Of a stretch of 34,532 nucleotides of DNA, positions 1 through 8,154 are shown one piece after another. Each line of letters opens with the position of its first letter. Within the stretch, counting starts at the first letter, position 1. Origin of the DNA: a virus; the IMG/VR virus record IMGVR_UViG_3300046169_000033, positions 1 through 34,532 of that record. One strand, 5' to 3'. Made by a program: the position numbers and the translations under genes. The notes below the pieces were generated by a model. That model was not told where the DNA came from. It searched no databases and saw only the letters and a program-made list of their open reading frames with translations.

Positions 1-92
1 ACCGCAAACGTACCGGCATTAACCTCAAAGATATAATCCTGAGTTCCGCTACTTGCTATTGGCCCTGCGGCTAGTGGGGTAAAACCTAACAT
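1..92 (-). CDS. Tail protein, 5' part (gene spans the window junction)
   Basis: ATG at 92-90 lies directly after the TAA (95-93) of the tail assembly chaperone-like gene and starts a protein beginning MLGFTPLAAGPIASSGTQDY. The frame is open to base 1. If the window is circular, the codon split over the ends is GTC and the frame continues without a break into the 34532-34091 frame, giving 177 aa in total. The encoded N-terminus is small-residue rich and has no signal peptide. It lies in the tail cluster. The circular reading is an inference, but the phase match and exact divisibility (534 nt) support it. Confidence 0.75.
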   Translation of the reverse strand, partial: MLGFTPLAAGPIASSGTQDYIFEVNAGTFA

Positions 93-386
93 TTACTCTG
101 GCTTAGTCGGCCAATCGCTATCGGCCAAATTAGGCCAATCAGAATGGCTTGGAAGGTCACGCAAAGCCTGACGGTAAGTTGTTTGATCGTCTGTTATTGT
201 GCGATCTGTAACAGCCCACCAATCTGTTTCGGCAAGAAGATTATTTCGCTTTTCTCTAGCGTCATCTTCAGTTGTATCAACTACGGGTGCAGCGCCCAAA
301 TCTGTATAACCCTCAAACATTCCTGATGTTTCAGCGTTATCATCTACAACAATTTTGTTTCCGTCTTTTTCAAAGATTTTTGCCAT
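93..386 (-). CDS. Phage tail assembly chaperone-like protein
   Basis: This encodes about 97 aa. The C-terminal half carries the pattern R-x-x-LL-x-x-TDW ... YRQALRDLP ... WP-x-P, typical of the phage tail assembly chaperone (APC) family encoded beside tail fibres; by analogy it would help fold or attach the fibre. The ATG at 386 is preferred over an upstream TTG in the same frame because the sequence GGATAA sits just upstream and the neighbouring gene ends at 391. It lies immediately downstream of the glycine-rich adhesin and abuts the junction tail gene (TAA then ATG). The motif is visible directly; function is by family analogy. Confidence 0.7.
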   Translation of the reverse strand: MAKIFEKDGNKIVVDDNAETSGMFEGYTDLGAAPVVDTTEDDAREKRNNLLAETDWWAVTDRTITDDQTTYRQALRDLPSHSDWPNLADSDWPTKPE

Positions 387-390
387 GATT

Positions 391-1346
391 TTATCCAAAA
401 TAAAGGATGGTTAAAGCGCCACCACCACCTGTTACAGAAAGGCTACTTGAACCACTATTTGCGTATCCAAAGCCTGAGCCACTACCGCCGCCAACAAAGG
501 GATTTGGTTTATTAAGGGAGCTGCCAAAGGTAAAAAAAGGTGAATAACCCCTCCATACTTCCTCACTACCATTCAAGACATCAAATCTATTAATAGTGGC
601 AAACCCACTAGGCCACGGTTTTAACTCATAAGAGTTATTATAAAGAAAATCTGGAAGCGGGGTACGTGCTTGAGGATCGGTTGAGGTTGTATTATACCAC
701 ACAGATTGGGTGCCGCCGCAAGAACCGCCAGCGCCGTTATTTGGCGTAGCACCAGTTTGCGACCTTACAACATTTGCACCTCTACCACCTGTTACGTTGT
801 ATATGTTTGCACCAGATGCAGTGCCGCCCGTTCCTCCCGCTACATTTGTATCTGTTTTTGCCGCGCCCGCCGCTGTACCACCGTTGCCGCCGTTAGCCGT
901 AAGAGAAATGCCATTACCAGAAAGTGTGCTTGTGCCACCCGTTCCACCACTTTGAGCGCCCGATACGTTTGACCCAAGCGATATTGAATTGGTGTGACCC
1001 GCACCACATGTGAGGCTGTAGCTTTGGCTTTTAGAAAGCGTTGCTTTGTGAATACACATGCCAGCCGCACCGCCACCCGCCAAATTCCATGAGCTATTGC
1101 CACCCCCCGTGTGATCTCTGCCTACAGCGCCAGATCCTCCACCTCCTACTAAAATAAGGTAAGCATCACCGTCTAGCAAAGGTGTAAATGTTCCAGATGA
1201 GGTAATAGTCTGTGAAAAGCGTGGGCCACCGCCACCACCAGCAGCTGCTGCCTATTGTAGCCGCTGTTGTAGCAGTCTAAACTTGCAATATTCTGCAATT
1301 GCCTTGAGTTATTTACGACCGTTGTGCCGCTTATCTGAATAGCCAT
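391..1346 (-). CDS. Glycine-rich tail adhesin, interrupted by two frameshifts
   Basis: The ATG at 1346 (AAAGGAC upstream) begins MAIQISGTTVVNNSRQLQNI. The frame is lost near 1274, where one extra base changes LDAT..., and shifts again near 1241-1251 inside a CAGCAGCTGCTG run. Removing one base at each place joins it to the open frame ending at 391 and gives about 317 aa. The body is glycine rich: repeated GGGG and GGTGG blocks plus a motif ending LILVGGGGSG. Such domains occur in phage receptor-binding adhesins (compare gp38 of T-even-like phages) and can form polyglycine-II sandwiches. It lies between the S74 fibre and the tail assembly chaperone, as expected for a distal host-recognition protein. 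The indels are probably consensus errors. Confidence 0.6.
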
Positions 1347-1365
1347 CGTCGCTGTCCTTTCGCTA

Positions 1366-3645
1366 TTAGCTTTTCATGGATTGGATTTCAGCTTTCAGAT
1401 CATCAATCTGAGTTTGCTGCGTTTTAATTGCCTCAACCAAGTGACCAATCAGGCCGACATAGTTGATAGATTTCATGCCAGTATCTTCGTCAGTATTCAC
1501 AACGTCTGGGATGATCGGCTCCACCTGTTGCGCTATAAAGCCTTGGCCCTGAGTGCCGGTATCTTTCCAATCAAATGTAACGCCCTCAAGCTGACAAATA
1601 TCAGCAAGCGCATTATCAATTGGTTTGATGTTTTTCTTTAGCCGCTCATCAGATGTGCTGTTTAGATCGCCAGAAACCAAAACATGCGGAGATGAGTTTT
1701 TAACCTCTAGCCGCTCTGATCCACCGACAACAACGCGCCACTGATCGGCAGAATGAAACTGCATGTATGTGTTGGTGTCGCCGTGATGGTAAATACGATC
1801 TTGCAAATAAATATCCTCAACATCTGTGATGTTGTTGTTATTCATATCCAATCCAGATGTTGCCGATTTTCGGAGAAAAATATCATCTAAGTTTTTAGAC
1901 CCAATGCCTGTGACATGGCCGTATGTATCTAAGGTAATGTCTTGAATAACAGTGTCATCGCTATTGTTTACTGATCCTTGGCTAGATGTATCAGAATGGC
2001 TGAAAGTCGTTCCAGACAAACCCAGCCCGCTGCCTGCGCTGTAGGTTGTGTTTGTATCAGTATTAACAACTGTTTCGGTGGCGCTGGTGATGCCCGTGAT
2101 ATGACCATAGGTATCTAGCGTGATGTCTTGAATATACGTCCTACCAGAATTGTTTACAGAGGATTGGCTAGATGTATCCGCGTGAGAAATTGTGCGGTTT
2201 GAGCTAAGCGCCCCACCACCCGTTAAGCCACCACCCGCCGTGATAGATGTTGAGACATTAAAAGACAGATCAAAGGGATCGCCATCTGACCCTGTGCTGG
2301 TATCAGTCCAATTAATATTGATCCCGCCAGCCTCTACAAATTTCCATTCCTTGCCGTGGCTGATCGTAACCTCAGTGCCGTCACCATCCTCAACTTGAAA
2401 TGTCGTAAGCTGGTTAGGTGCGGCCCGAATTGTTTACCGACGATTGGCTGGACGTATCTGAGTGATTAAAAGGTGATCGTTTCGTTAGACGATTGATCAG
2501 TTGTAAAATTACCGCCACCAGTTAGCGCACCCCCCGCACTTAAAGTGATCGTGGCATTATTCGGGATCGTGTTTGTATTAACGACCGTTTCAGTAGCCGT
2601 TGCCAGCCCCGTGACATGCCCATATGCATCTAAGAGTCACATCCTGAATATACGTTCGCCCAGACCCGTTGACAGAGGCTTGGCTAGATGTGTCATCATG
2701 CGAGATGCTGATTGTGGTATTGCCGCTTTGATTGGCCGTAAACGTACCAGAGCCGCCTAAAGCGCCAGTGCCTTGCACCGTAAGCGTACCATCGCCCACT
2801 GATACTGAACCAGTGCCTACAGCCGTGACATGGCCGTAAGTGTCAAACGTCAAATCTTGGACAAATGTATTGCCACTGTTGTCGGTGCTGGAAACGCTGC
2901 TCGTATCAGAATGGCTGATGGTAACGTCACCAGTGCCGCCGCCAGTTAGCCCACCGCCCGCCGTAATCGTCTGATCGTTCTTCGCGTTAGCCTCTATGCC
3001 GTTCAGCTTGCTGTGATCCGCGTCAGTAAAAACATTACTGTCTGTTGCAGCTTCTACAGCCGCTCTGATTTCAGCATTAGTTTGATCGCCAGTTGCCCCC
3101 GCTTCAATTGCGTTGAGCTTGCTGTGGTCTGCATCGGTAAAGACATTACTATCAGATGCACTTTCTACTAATGCTCTTATTTCTGAAGCTGTTTGATCTG
3201 CCGTTGCACTGCTCTCAATGCCGTCCAGCTTGCTACCATCACTAGCAACATCGCGCCCATCTACAGTTCCAGAAACAGCCAAATTGCCGGTTACACTTGC
3301 GCCGGTTGATGAAACCGTAACCCTGTCAGATCCACCGTGCTGGAGCCTGTTCAGATCATCAGCAACAGCCGTAATAGAAACGGTTGCCTGACCGGCCAAT
3401 GTGATCGCATTATTGCTGTTACTGCTTTCTGTCGGGGATCTAGTTAGTGATGTTCCGCTGCTGCTATATGAGCCTGTGCCAATCTCAAAATTTGCACCTT
3501 CCTCAATAACGTATTGGACAACATCACCATTTGAAACACCCGCCGCTGCGAATGTTTGGAACCCATTGGACGCGGAACCCAAAGTGACAGTTCCGCTTCC
3601 AGTAGTGGCGGTTGTCATCTTGGCCCTGTTAAACAATTTAGCCAT
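1366..3645 (-). CDS. Long tail fibre with C-terminal S74 chaperone domain, three frameshifts
   Basis: The start MAKLFNRAKM at 3645 follows AAAGGTAA. The frame breaks near 2632 (extra base), 2467-2471 (A4 where A3 is needed) and 2416. Correcting these gives one protein of about 758 aa. The N-terminal part carries a hydrophobic beta-rich region, then two DSNVFTDADHSKLN repeats. The middle has five copies of an SHxDTSSQxSVNNSGRTYIQD...TYGHVTG unit. The last ~110 residues begin SDERLKKNIKPIDNALADI and contain QGFIAQQVEPIIPDV, the hallmark of the intramolecular chaperone (Peptidase_S74) that trimerises and self-cleaves in phage fibres, followed by a terminal coiled coil. The role is host recognition. 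Confidence 0.8.
1899..2925 (-). repeat. Five degenerate tail-fibre repeat units
   Basis: After frameshift correction, five units of roughly 35 residues can be aligned, at about 2818-2922, 2610-2712, 2425-2465 (truncated), 2090-2190 and 1900-2001. Shared features are S-H-x-D-T-S-S, S-V-N-N-S-G-R-T-Y-I-Q-D, and T-Y-G-H-V-T-G. The third unit stops after SGRT and passes directly into an unrelated segment (NQLTTFQVEDGDGTE), so it looks internally deleted. All three frame breaks of the gene fall in or beside this block. Repeats of this type are prone to recombination and to assembly collapse. Confidence 0.7.
2980..3240 (-). repeat. DADHSKLNxIEA fibre repeats
   Basis: Two near-identical segments encode E-I-R-A-x-V-E-x-A-x-D-S-N-V-F-T-D-A-D-H-S-K-L-N followed by I-E-A, preceded by a more diverged copy containing SDGSKLDGIESSATADQT. 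The period is about 31 residues. They are alanine and acid rich and probably form a repetitive shaft segment of the fibre. The reading frame is intact through this part. Confidence 0.65.
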
Positions 3646-3658
3646 GATGATTTACCTT

Positions 3659-4090
3659 TTATGTAAGTGTCAGAATGCCGTTTGTGCCAATATCAACAGT
3701 GAATGTGTCACCATCGTTAAGCACCAAACTTGCTCCATAATCATAATAACCGATCACTGGATCTGCCGGTGATGTGGGCGTGTCATTATACACAACGATA
3801 TATCTAAATGCCGCGACAGTGCCGCCGCTGGCAGTCAGCGTCAAATCATCTGCGCTTAATTTATATGTGCCAGATGTTTGTGTGCTGGTGACATTCGCCA
3901 ATGTGCGAGATGAAAGATTTGTATATGAAATTTCAGTAATGTTTGCCAAAACGCCATTTCCATCAGCGGCAACATTTGTGCCTGACGTTGGATCGGTATT
4001 TGACAAAGCTACTTTTAAAGTATCGCTGTCAAGATCCATAGCGTTTGCCAGATTTACAACAAAGTCATTGACCTTTGTAAAGCTTGCCAT
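3659..4090 (-). CDS. Conserved virion-type protein upstream of the tail fibre
   Basis: This encodes 143 aa beginning MASFTKVNDFVVNLANAMDL. The sequence is beta-rich with many T, S, N and D residues, a DSDTLKVALSN segment, and no membrane segment. Small proteins with this DTLKVALSNT-type N-terminus recur beside fibre genes in marine phages, which is recalled from memory rather than checked. It sits two bases after the first adaptor paralogue and just before the fibre gene, so a tail-fibre attachment or distal tail structural role is plausible. No catalytic motif is visible. Confidence 0.6.
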   Translation of the reverse strand: MASFTKVNDFVVNLANAMDLDSDTLKVALSNTDPTSGTNVAADGNGVLANITEISYTNLSSRTLANVTSTQTSGTYKLSADDLTLTASGGTVAAFRYIVVYNDTPTSPADPVIGYYDYGASLVLNDGDTFTVDIGTNGILTLT

Positions 4091-4092
4091 GT

Positions 4093-4713
4093 TTAGTAAC
4101 TCCTAATTTGAATACGCCGACCCGCGCCAGCAGTCTTTGCCTTTTCGCTCTCAGCATTTATACCATCTATTGCGCTTTGATACAATGAAGTCCAAACGGC
4201 CAACCTTCCATCGTCACCCAAAAATGGCGCTGTCTGCATCAATGCTCCGAACAGGTATGCGTCTTGATGCTTTTCCAGAACCCAATTTGATGTGTTGGCG
4301 TCGTTAAGAGCAGGAATATCGGAATAATAAACTAACTCAAAAGTGTAATCTGCATCAGGTTGCGGGAAAACTTCTATCGTACCGTCTACGATAGCATAAT
4401 ACTTTGGCTTTGCGCTTGCATCTTTTGCAGCCTCACGCCGCTCTGCCAACTCACCAACTCCAATCACCTCCAAATGAAGGGGATCTGTTCCTGTCAACAT
4501 GGCTCTGATCGGCTCTAAGAAATCAGTAGGCAAGGCCGTGTATTGAGTATCTAGCAGTGCGGTGCTACGCCGCTCCATACGCCAGTGACGCACTTTGCGC
4601 TGCATATCTGCTTCTGCCAAGGCAATGAATGTATCTAATGACTGCGCTATATCTTGCTTATTTGCATAAGCTAGAATTGCATCTTGCAACGTGGCATAAG
4701 ATGTAATTGCCAT
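4093..4713 (-). CDS. Adaptor-like head-tail connector protein, paralogue A
   Basis: This encodes 206 aa. Starting MAITSYATLQDAILAYANKQ, it has a helical N-terminus (FIALAEADMQRKVRHWRM), a middle with LPTDFLEPI and a GELAERR segment, then YYAIVDGTIEVFPQP, LVYYSDIPALNDANTSNWVL and a helical C-terminus. It is clearly paralogous with the next upstream gene, sharing order and motifs throughout. Proteins with this architecture are predicted adaptors that dock under the portal in short-tailed phages. There is no frame defect. The adaptor assignment is inferred from recalled family resemblance plus context. Confidence 0.6.
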   Translation of the reverse strand: MAITSYATLQDAILAYANKQDIAQSLDTFIALAEADMQRKVRHWRMERRSTALLDTQYTALPTDFLEPIRAMLTGTDPLHLEVIGVGELAERREAAKDASAKPKYYAIVDGTIEVFPQPDADYTFELVYYSDIPALNDANTSNWVLEKHQDAYLFGALMQTAPFLGDDGRLAVWTSLYQSAIDGINAESEKAKTAGAGRRIQIRSY

Positions 4714-4722
4714 TTAAAAGCC

Positions 4723-5394
4723 TTACCCCGCAACAGATGCCAGAGCCGATTGCTGCGCAGCCGCAACATCAGTAGGCGCTGACAAAGAAAACCCTGCCAT
4801 TTTCATATCATCCAAAGCAAGAGTTTGCTGAGAACGCACCGCTGCCATCACTTGCTGACTAACAGTATTATTAAACACAGCATAGCGAGCGTCATCCATC
4901 AAAAATGGCGTGGCATGGAGCAAGCTAGTGTAAAGATAAATATGCGGGCTATCTGTCAGCAACCAGTTTGTTGTGTTGCTATCAGACAAAACTGGCAATC
5001 TTTGATAATAATCCAAATCTAAAGATCCAGATGTTGGTGTTGGAGTAACCACAATGTCACGACCAACAATCGCATAAAATCTAGGGTTTGCAGTATTTCT
5101 TGTGCGCGTTCTTCGCAACATTGTAAGCTGCTGCGGTGTAATTTGCTCTAATGGCTCGTCCTCAGATGCCGCTACTTGCGCGTAGACAATCTCTAAAGCA
5201 TCGGCTGGCAATGTGGCGCGGCCACTTGTGATTGCAATAGCTGTTGATTGAGTGACCATATCAGCAGATCGCAAAACATCGTTCAATGTGCTTTCAGCTA
5301 ACCGAATAAAATCAGGTATCTTTTGGTCAAGATCGGCGCGGTTCAGCCAATCGCCAATCGCAGTTTGTAACTCTGCGTAAGTTGTGATCGCCAT
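4723..5394 (-). CDS. Adaptor-like head-tail connector protein, paralogue B
   Basis: This encodes 223 aa beginning MAITTYAELQTAIGDWLNRA. The motif order matches paralogue A: FIRLAESTLNDVLR, LPADALEIV, RFYAIVGRDIVVTP, YYQRLPVLSDSNTTNWLL, then PHIYLYTSLLHATPFLMDDAR. A Shine-Dalgarno-like GGAG lies upstream of the ATG at 5394. It ends 10 bp before paralogue A. Tandem adaptor paralogues suggest a two-ring connector, or different roles after duplication; that part is inference. Confidence 0.6.
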   Translation of the reverse strand: MAITTYAELQTAIGDWLNRADLDQKIPDFIRLAESTLNDVLRSADMVTQSTAIAITSGRATLPADALEIVYAQVAASEDEPLEQITPQQLTMLRRTRTRNTANPRFYAIVGRDIVVTPTPTSGSLDLDYYQRLPVLSDSNTTNWLLTDSPHIYLYTSLLHATPFLMDDARYAVFNNTVSQQVMAAVRSQQTLALDDMKMAGFSLSAPTDVAAAQQSALASVAG

Positions 5395-5448
5395 GTAAAT
5401 CTCCTAAGATTGGCTTACTTTTATCATACTTTGGCTGAGAACCCAAGG

Positions 5449-5517
5449 TTAAACGCTTTTTGCGTAATATGCGTTTTCTTCTCGCTCAACAACTTTTACT
5501 AAATAACGCTTCTGCAT
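5449..5517 (-). CDS. Possible 22-aa peptide
   Basis: A 22-codon frame MQKRYLVKVVEREENAYYAK-SV starts inside the end of the 45-aa gene in another frame and finishes in the gap before paralogue B. A purine-rich GGAG lies about 15 nt upstream. The peptide is charged and plausible, but so short that coding status cannot be decided from sequence. It could be the continuation of the 45-aa frame if an indel exists, as found elsewhere in this cluster. Confidence 0.25.
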   Translation of the reverse strand: MQKRYLVKVVEREENAYYAKSV

Positions 5518-5623
5518 TGTGCCGGTAGGCTTTCTCCTTCACTACCTCAATGCTTTTATAAAATGGATCACTGCGCATTAAGCCCAGCCCCATATCATCA
5601 ACTTCTATTTGATATTCTGTCAT
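5486..5623 (-). CDS. Small hypothetical protein, 45 aa
   Basis: The ATG at 5623 overlaps the TGA of the preceding gene (ATGA), a strong sign of translational coupling. The product begins MTEYQIEVDDMGLGLMRSDP and is acidic in the N-terminal half and basic at the end, with no membrane segment. It is not recognised. Between its stop and paralogue B (5394) lie about 90 bases with only the possible 22-aa frame. Confidence 0.5.
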   Translation of the reverse strand: MTEYQIEVDDMGLGLMRSDPFYKSIEVVKEKAYRHNAEALFSKSC

Positions 5624-5874
5624 TTTTTTATGCTCTCTAGGTACTCTACCAGTGACATCATTTCTTGCCCTAACGGTTGAACCTCTTGCGGGATCACTTC
5701 GTTAAATTGAGTATAGACATCTGGCCTGTATTTTCTATTGCTAAGACCCAAGTATTTAGCCTCTTTTGCTAAACTCATGGCCCTGCCTTGCACCATCAGG
5801 TTGACCTCATACGGTGTAAATTTCTTATCAAACTCCGCTAATCTGTCCATAACTTCTTCACGCGCTAAAGGCAT
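5620..5874 (-). CDS. Hypothetical protein, 84 aa
   Basis: This begins MPLAREEVMDRLAEFDKKFT and is predominantly helical and charged, with a basic middle (LGLSNRKYRP) and an acidic helical tail (MSLVEYLESIKK). There is no signal peptide, membrane segment or recognised domain. It overlaps the upstream gene by 17 bp and the downstream gene by 4 bp, so it belongs to the tightly packed late operon between TerL and the adaptors. Function unknown. Confidence 0.6.
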   Translation of the reverse strand: MPLAREEVMDRLAEFDKKFTPYEVNLMVQGRAMSLAKEAKYLGLSNRKYRPDVYTQFNEVIPQEVQPLGQEMMSLVEYLESIKK

Positions 5875-6199
5875 AAAGCCTTTTTAAATCCTCAGACACA
5901 TCGTAAAAAGCTTCTTCATCAGCCGTTGTTTTGTGGACAACATCACCTAAACCAGTTTCGGGAGAGTAGCTTGATGTTCCAAAATAAGATTGTGGCGGGT
6001 AAGGATCATAAATTACCTCTGGCACTTCACCATACTTTGATAATCTCGTTCCATATGCCAACTCACGCTCCATACCGCGAATATTGGGATTGCTCAGATG
6101 TTGCAATGGATCAATAACTGGCCGCACTTCGTCAGAGTAATGAAACAAATCAAGCAAGCCTTTTGCTAACTGTGAAGCTTGCCGTAAACCCTTTCTCAT
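5858..6199 (-). CDS. Hypothetical protein, 113 aa
   Basis: The ATG at 6199 overlaps the stop of the 424-aa gene (TAATG), so this start is preferred over a GTG 12 nt further upstream in the same frame. The product starts MRKGLRQASQLAKGLLDLFH and contains a tyrosine- and proline-rich middle (PEVIYDPYPPQSYFG) and an acidic C-terminus. The amphipathic N-terminus is short and basic. No family is recognised. Its position suggests a virion or virion-assembly role, which is inference only. Confidence 0.55.
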   Translation of the reverse strand: MRKGLRQASQLAKGLLDLFHYSDEVRPVIDPLQHLSNPNIRGMERELAYGTRLSKYGEVPEVIYDPYPPQSYFGTSSYSPETGLGDVVHKTTADEEAFYDVSEDLKRLYAFSA

Positions 6200-7473
6200 T
6201 ATCTGCCCCACTTCTTAATAATTTCGTCTAGCTCATCACGCTCAATGCCTTTGGGCATACCCTGTGGATCTACAGCCCAATCTGGCAGCAAACCGGCTTT
6301 CTGATCGGCAAACACTGTGTCAGCGCCTAAAGCGGTAGCATTCTGATCTGCAAATGGCCCGCTATTTAACCAGCTATTTTGACCGCGTGTTTCAGTTGTC
6401 ATAGCTTTTCGGGCTTCTGGACTAAACATCCTGCTATGTTCCAGCCAAGCTCGTTCTTCACCTTTTGCTCTGAACTGCGGGTTTCCTGCGCCTAAATGCC
6501 CAAACATATCATGTACAACGCGGAAAGCGTCATTAGCAACCGCATCTTCTTTATCGCCAACCTGACCTACAAAACCTAATAACGGGTTGTCTGATGCATC
6601 AAATTCGCCAGATCCGTAGCCAAAGTCAGTAGGAAATACAGTCAATTCCTTGTTTTCCACAACATCTTGATAACCCATCGCGGGACTTTTTGCATATGGA
6701 TCTGTCTGGCCTTCGCGCAAAAACTTAAAATCTATTCCCGTATCTCTTAGCGCTTCATACTGCGCCATAGTTTCGTTTTTAAGAGCCTCATATGCTGCTT
6801 TTACATCTGGGTTGTCTGGATCGTGCTTCATGCGCTCATACGCTGCTGCGATATATTTGGCCCGCTGCTGATCTAATTCTGGGTATTCAATATATTCTGG
6901 AATATCTATGCCAGCTTCATTCATATAATTGCGAGATGCGCTCTGCACTTCAGCAATTGGCCTAGAAGAAAATCTGCCCTCATCTGGAATACCTACTGCT
7001 GCCGGTCTGCCCTTTTCTGGCAAATTCATAACATCAGGGTTTCCCTCCAATGTATCGCCAAGAAGATATGGCCGTGATCTCTTGACCATAGACCCAAACT
7101 CACCGGCTTTCTCTATTAATCCCGCAAAAGGTGCGGCAACCATTTCTAATGGCGCTTCATTCTGCATTGCCAATAAGTCACGACCCAATCTATCGCTTGA
7201 ACTTTCGCTGAGATTAAATGGGAAACCTTCAGCAGCAGATTGAATTGCACCTGTAGTAACACCTGTTGCCGCTCTGTAAGCTGGTTCAATCGCACTTACG
7301 GCTCGCAACAGACCGTATAAAGGATTAAATGAACCTTGCCCGATCTCTCCAATCTCATCCAATTCAGCTAAAGCGCGTTGCGTTGTCTGCCTACCGACAC
7401 TTTCACGCGGGTCACGGTATTCTGGCTGTAAAGCGCCTCTATTTTGCAAAAGAAAATCTATAAAACTTGCCAT
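6199..7473 (-). CDS. Virion-type protein with conserved His/Asp/Trp-rich C-terminal domain
   Basis: This encodes 424 aa; the ATG at 7473 (MASFIDFLLQNRG) sits just after the upstream stop. Residues 1-130 are helical with an alanine- and glycine-rich stretch (GAIQSAAEGFPFNLS). The C-terminal ~150 residues hold the conserved-looking block FRVVHDMFGHLGAGNPQFR, GEERAWLEHSRMFS and ETRGQNSWLNSGP. I recall this block from large phage proteins of unknown function. The regularly spaced H, D, E and W residues look like an active or metal-binding site rather than a scaffold, but no known catalytic family fits with confidence. It may be an ejected virion enzyme. Confidence 0.6.
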   Translation of the reverse strand: MASFIDFLLQNRGALQPEYRDPRESVGRQTTQRALAELDEIGEIGQGSFNPLYGLLRAVSAIEPAYRAATGVTTGAIQSAAEGFPFNLSESSSDRLGRDLLAMQNEAPLEMVAAPFAGLIEKAGEFGSMVKRSRPYLLGDTLEGNPDVMNLPEKGRPAAVGIPDEGRFSSRPIAEVQSASRNYMNEAGIDIPEYIEYPELDQQRAKYIAAAYERMKHDPDNPDVKAAYEALKNETMAQYEALRDTGIDFKFLREGQTDPYAKSPAMGYQDVVENKELTVFPTDFGYGSGEFDASDNPLLGFVGQVGDKEDAVANDAFRVVHDMFGHLGAGNPQFRAKGEERAWLEHSRMFSPEARKAMTTETRGQNSWLNSGPFADQNATALGADTVFADQKAGLLPDWAVDPQGMPKGIERDELDEIIKKWGR

Positions 7474-7474
7474 T

Positions 7475-7882
7475 TTATCTTTCCGACAAATATCTAAACA
7501 AACCGCGAGCAAACCCCATTTTAGTTGCGGGGCTTACGCCAGAATGCAAAAGGGTTTTTAGCGTATCCATTCCGACAGTAAGGTTGCTTTTATCTGGATC
7601 TCTAAAATCGTCTAATTGATTTCTGAAATAATCCTCACCCGCTTCTGGCGTAAGGTCATACATACTACCAGCAAATAAACCTTTTTTTGGCCCCTTATCT
7701 GTCATTTTTGACATCATATAAGTTTCTTGCGGCCCAGCAGGAATTGATTGCAACCTTTCTACTGCGCGTTTTAGTGTGGCTTCACCGTACATATGACCCT
7801 CAACGCCATCTTCTCTAGGACGATAAGCATTGAAAGTATCACCTGTTATTTGTGCGTAAAGATCCCTGTAGCTTTCGGCCAT
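7475..7882 (-). CDS. Hypothetical protein, 135 aa
   Basis: This begins MAESYRDLYAQITGDTFNAY and contains LKRAVERLQSIPAGPQETYM and a C-terminal segment FARGLFRYLSER. It is soluble and mixed-charge, with no recognised motif. It starts one base after the DUF6321-like gene ends and finishes two bases before the next start, so it is an operon member. Residues around the GLFAGSMYDLTPEAG segment resemble loops of polyvalent phage proteins, too weakly to name. Confidence 0.55.
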   Translation of the reverse strand: MAESYRDLYAQITGDTFNAYRPREDGVEGHMYGEATLKRAVERLQSIPAGPQETYMMSKMTDKGPKKGLFAGSMYDLTPEAGEDYFRNQLDDFRDPDKSNLTVGMDTLKTLLHSGVSPATKMGFARGLFRYLSER

Positions 7883-8146
7883 CTAACACTTCCACCTTTT
7901 ACGCGCAGCCTTGCCCCGTTCACCCGTCCAACCTTGTGATCTGGCGCAGAATGACTTTTTACGGGCTTTCTCTTTCTTCGTCTTTGGGCTAGGCGCAGGA
8001 GCCTTGAGATTGCTTCCCGTGGCCTTATTATACTTTGCCCTACCCTTAGCCGTTAAACCACCGCCACGCTTTACAGACAGCTTTTCTCCGCGCCCTACTG
8101 ATAAGCTTGGGCCAGACTTTCGGCTTTTAGGTTTTGCTTTAGCCAT
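7883..8146 (-). CDS. Basic Lys/Arg/Gly-rich protein (DUF6321-like)
   Basis: This encodes 87 aa and is strongly basic. Key segments are SLSVGRGEKLSVKRGGGLTA, GRAKYNKATGSNLKAP and the C-terminal KKSFCARSQGW...ARKRWKC. The combination of GGGLTAKGRAKYN and KKSFCARxxG with a terminal cysteine matches small conserved phage proteins I recall as DUF6321. The charge and length suggest nucleic-acid binding, possibly packaged with DNA, but no function is established. It lies in a run of small basic genes downstream of TerL. Confidence 0.65.
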   Translation of the reverse strand: MAKAKPKSRKSGPSLSVGRGEKLSVKRGGGLTAKGRAKYNKATGSNLKAPAPSPKTKKEKARKKSFCARSQGWTGERGKAARKRWKC

Positions 8147-8154
8147 AAATTAAC

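Noticed and set aside
706-972. Plus-strand frames opposite the glycine-rich gene
   Set aside because: Proline/cysteine-rich mirror images of the GGX codons; no ribosome site and antisense to a better gene.
1899-2925. CRISPR-like repeat array
   Set aside because: Units are ~100-200 bp apart, diverged, and in coding frame of a tail fibre; no leader or uniform spacers.
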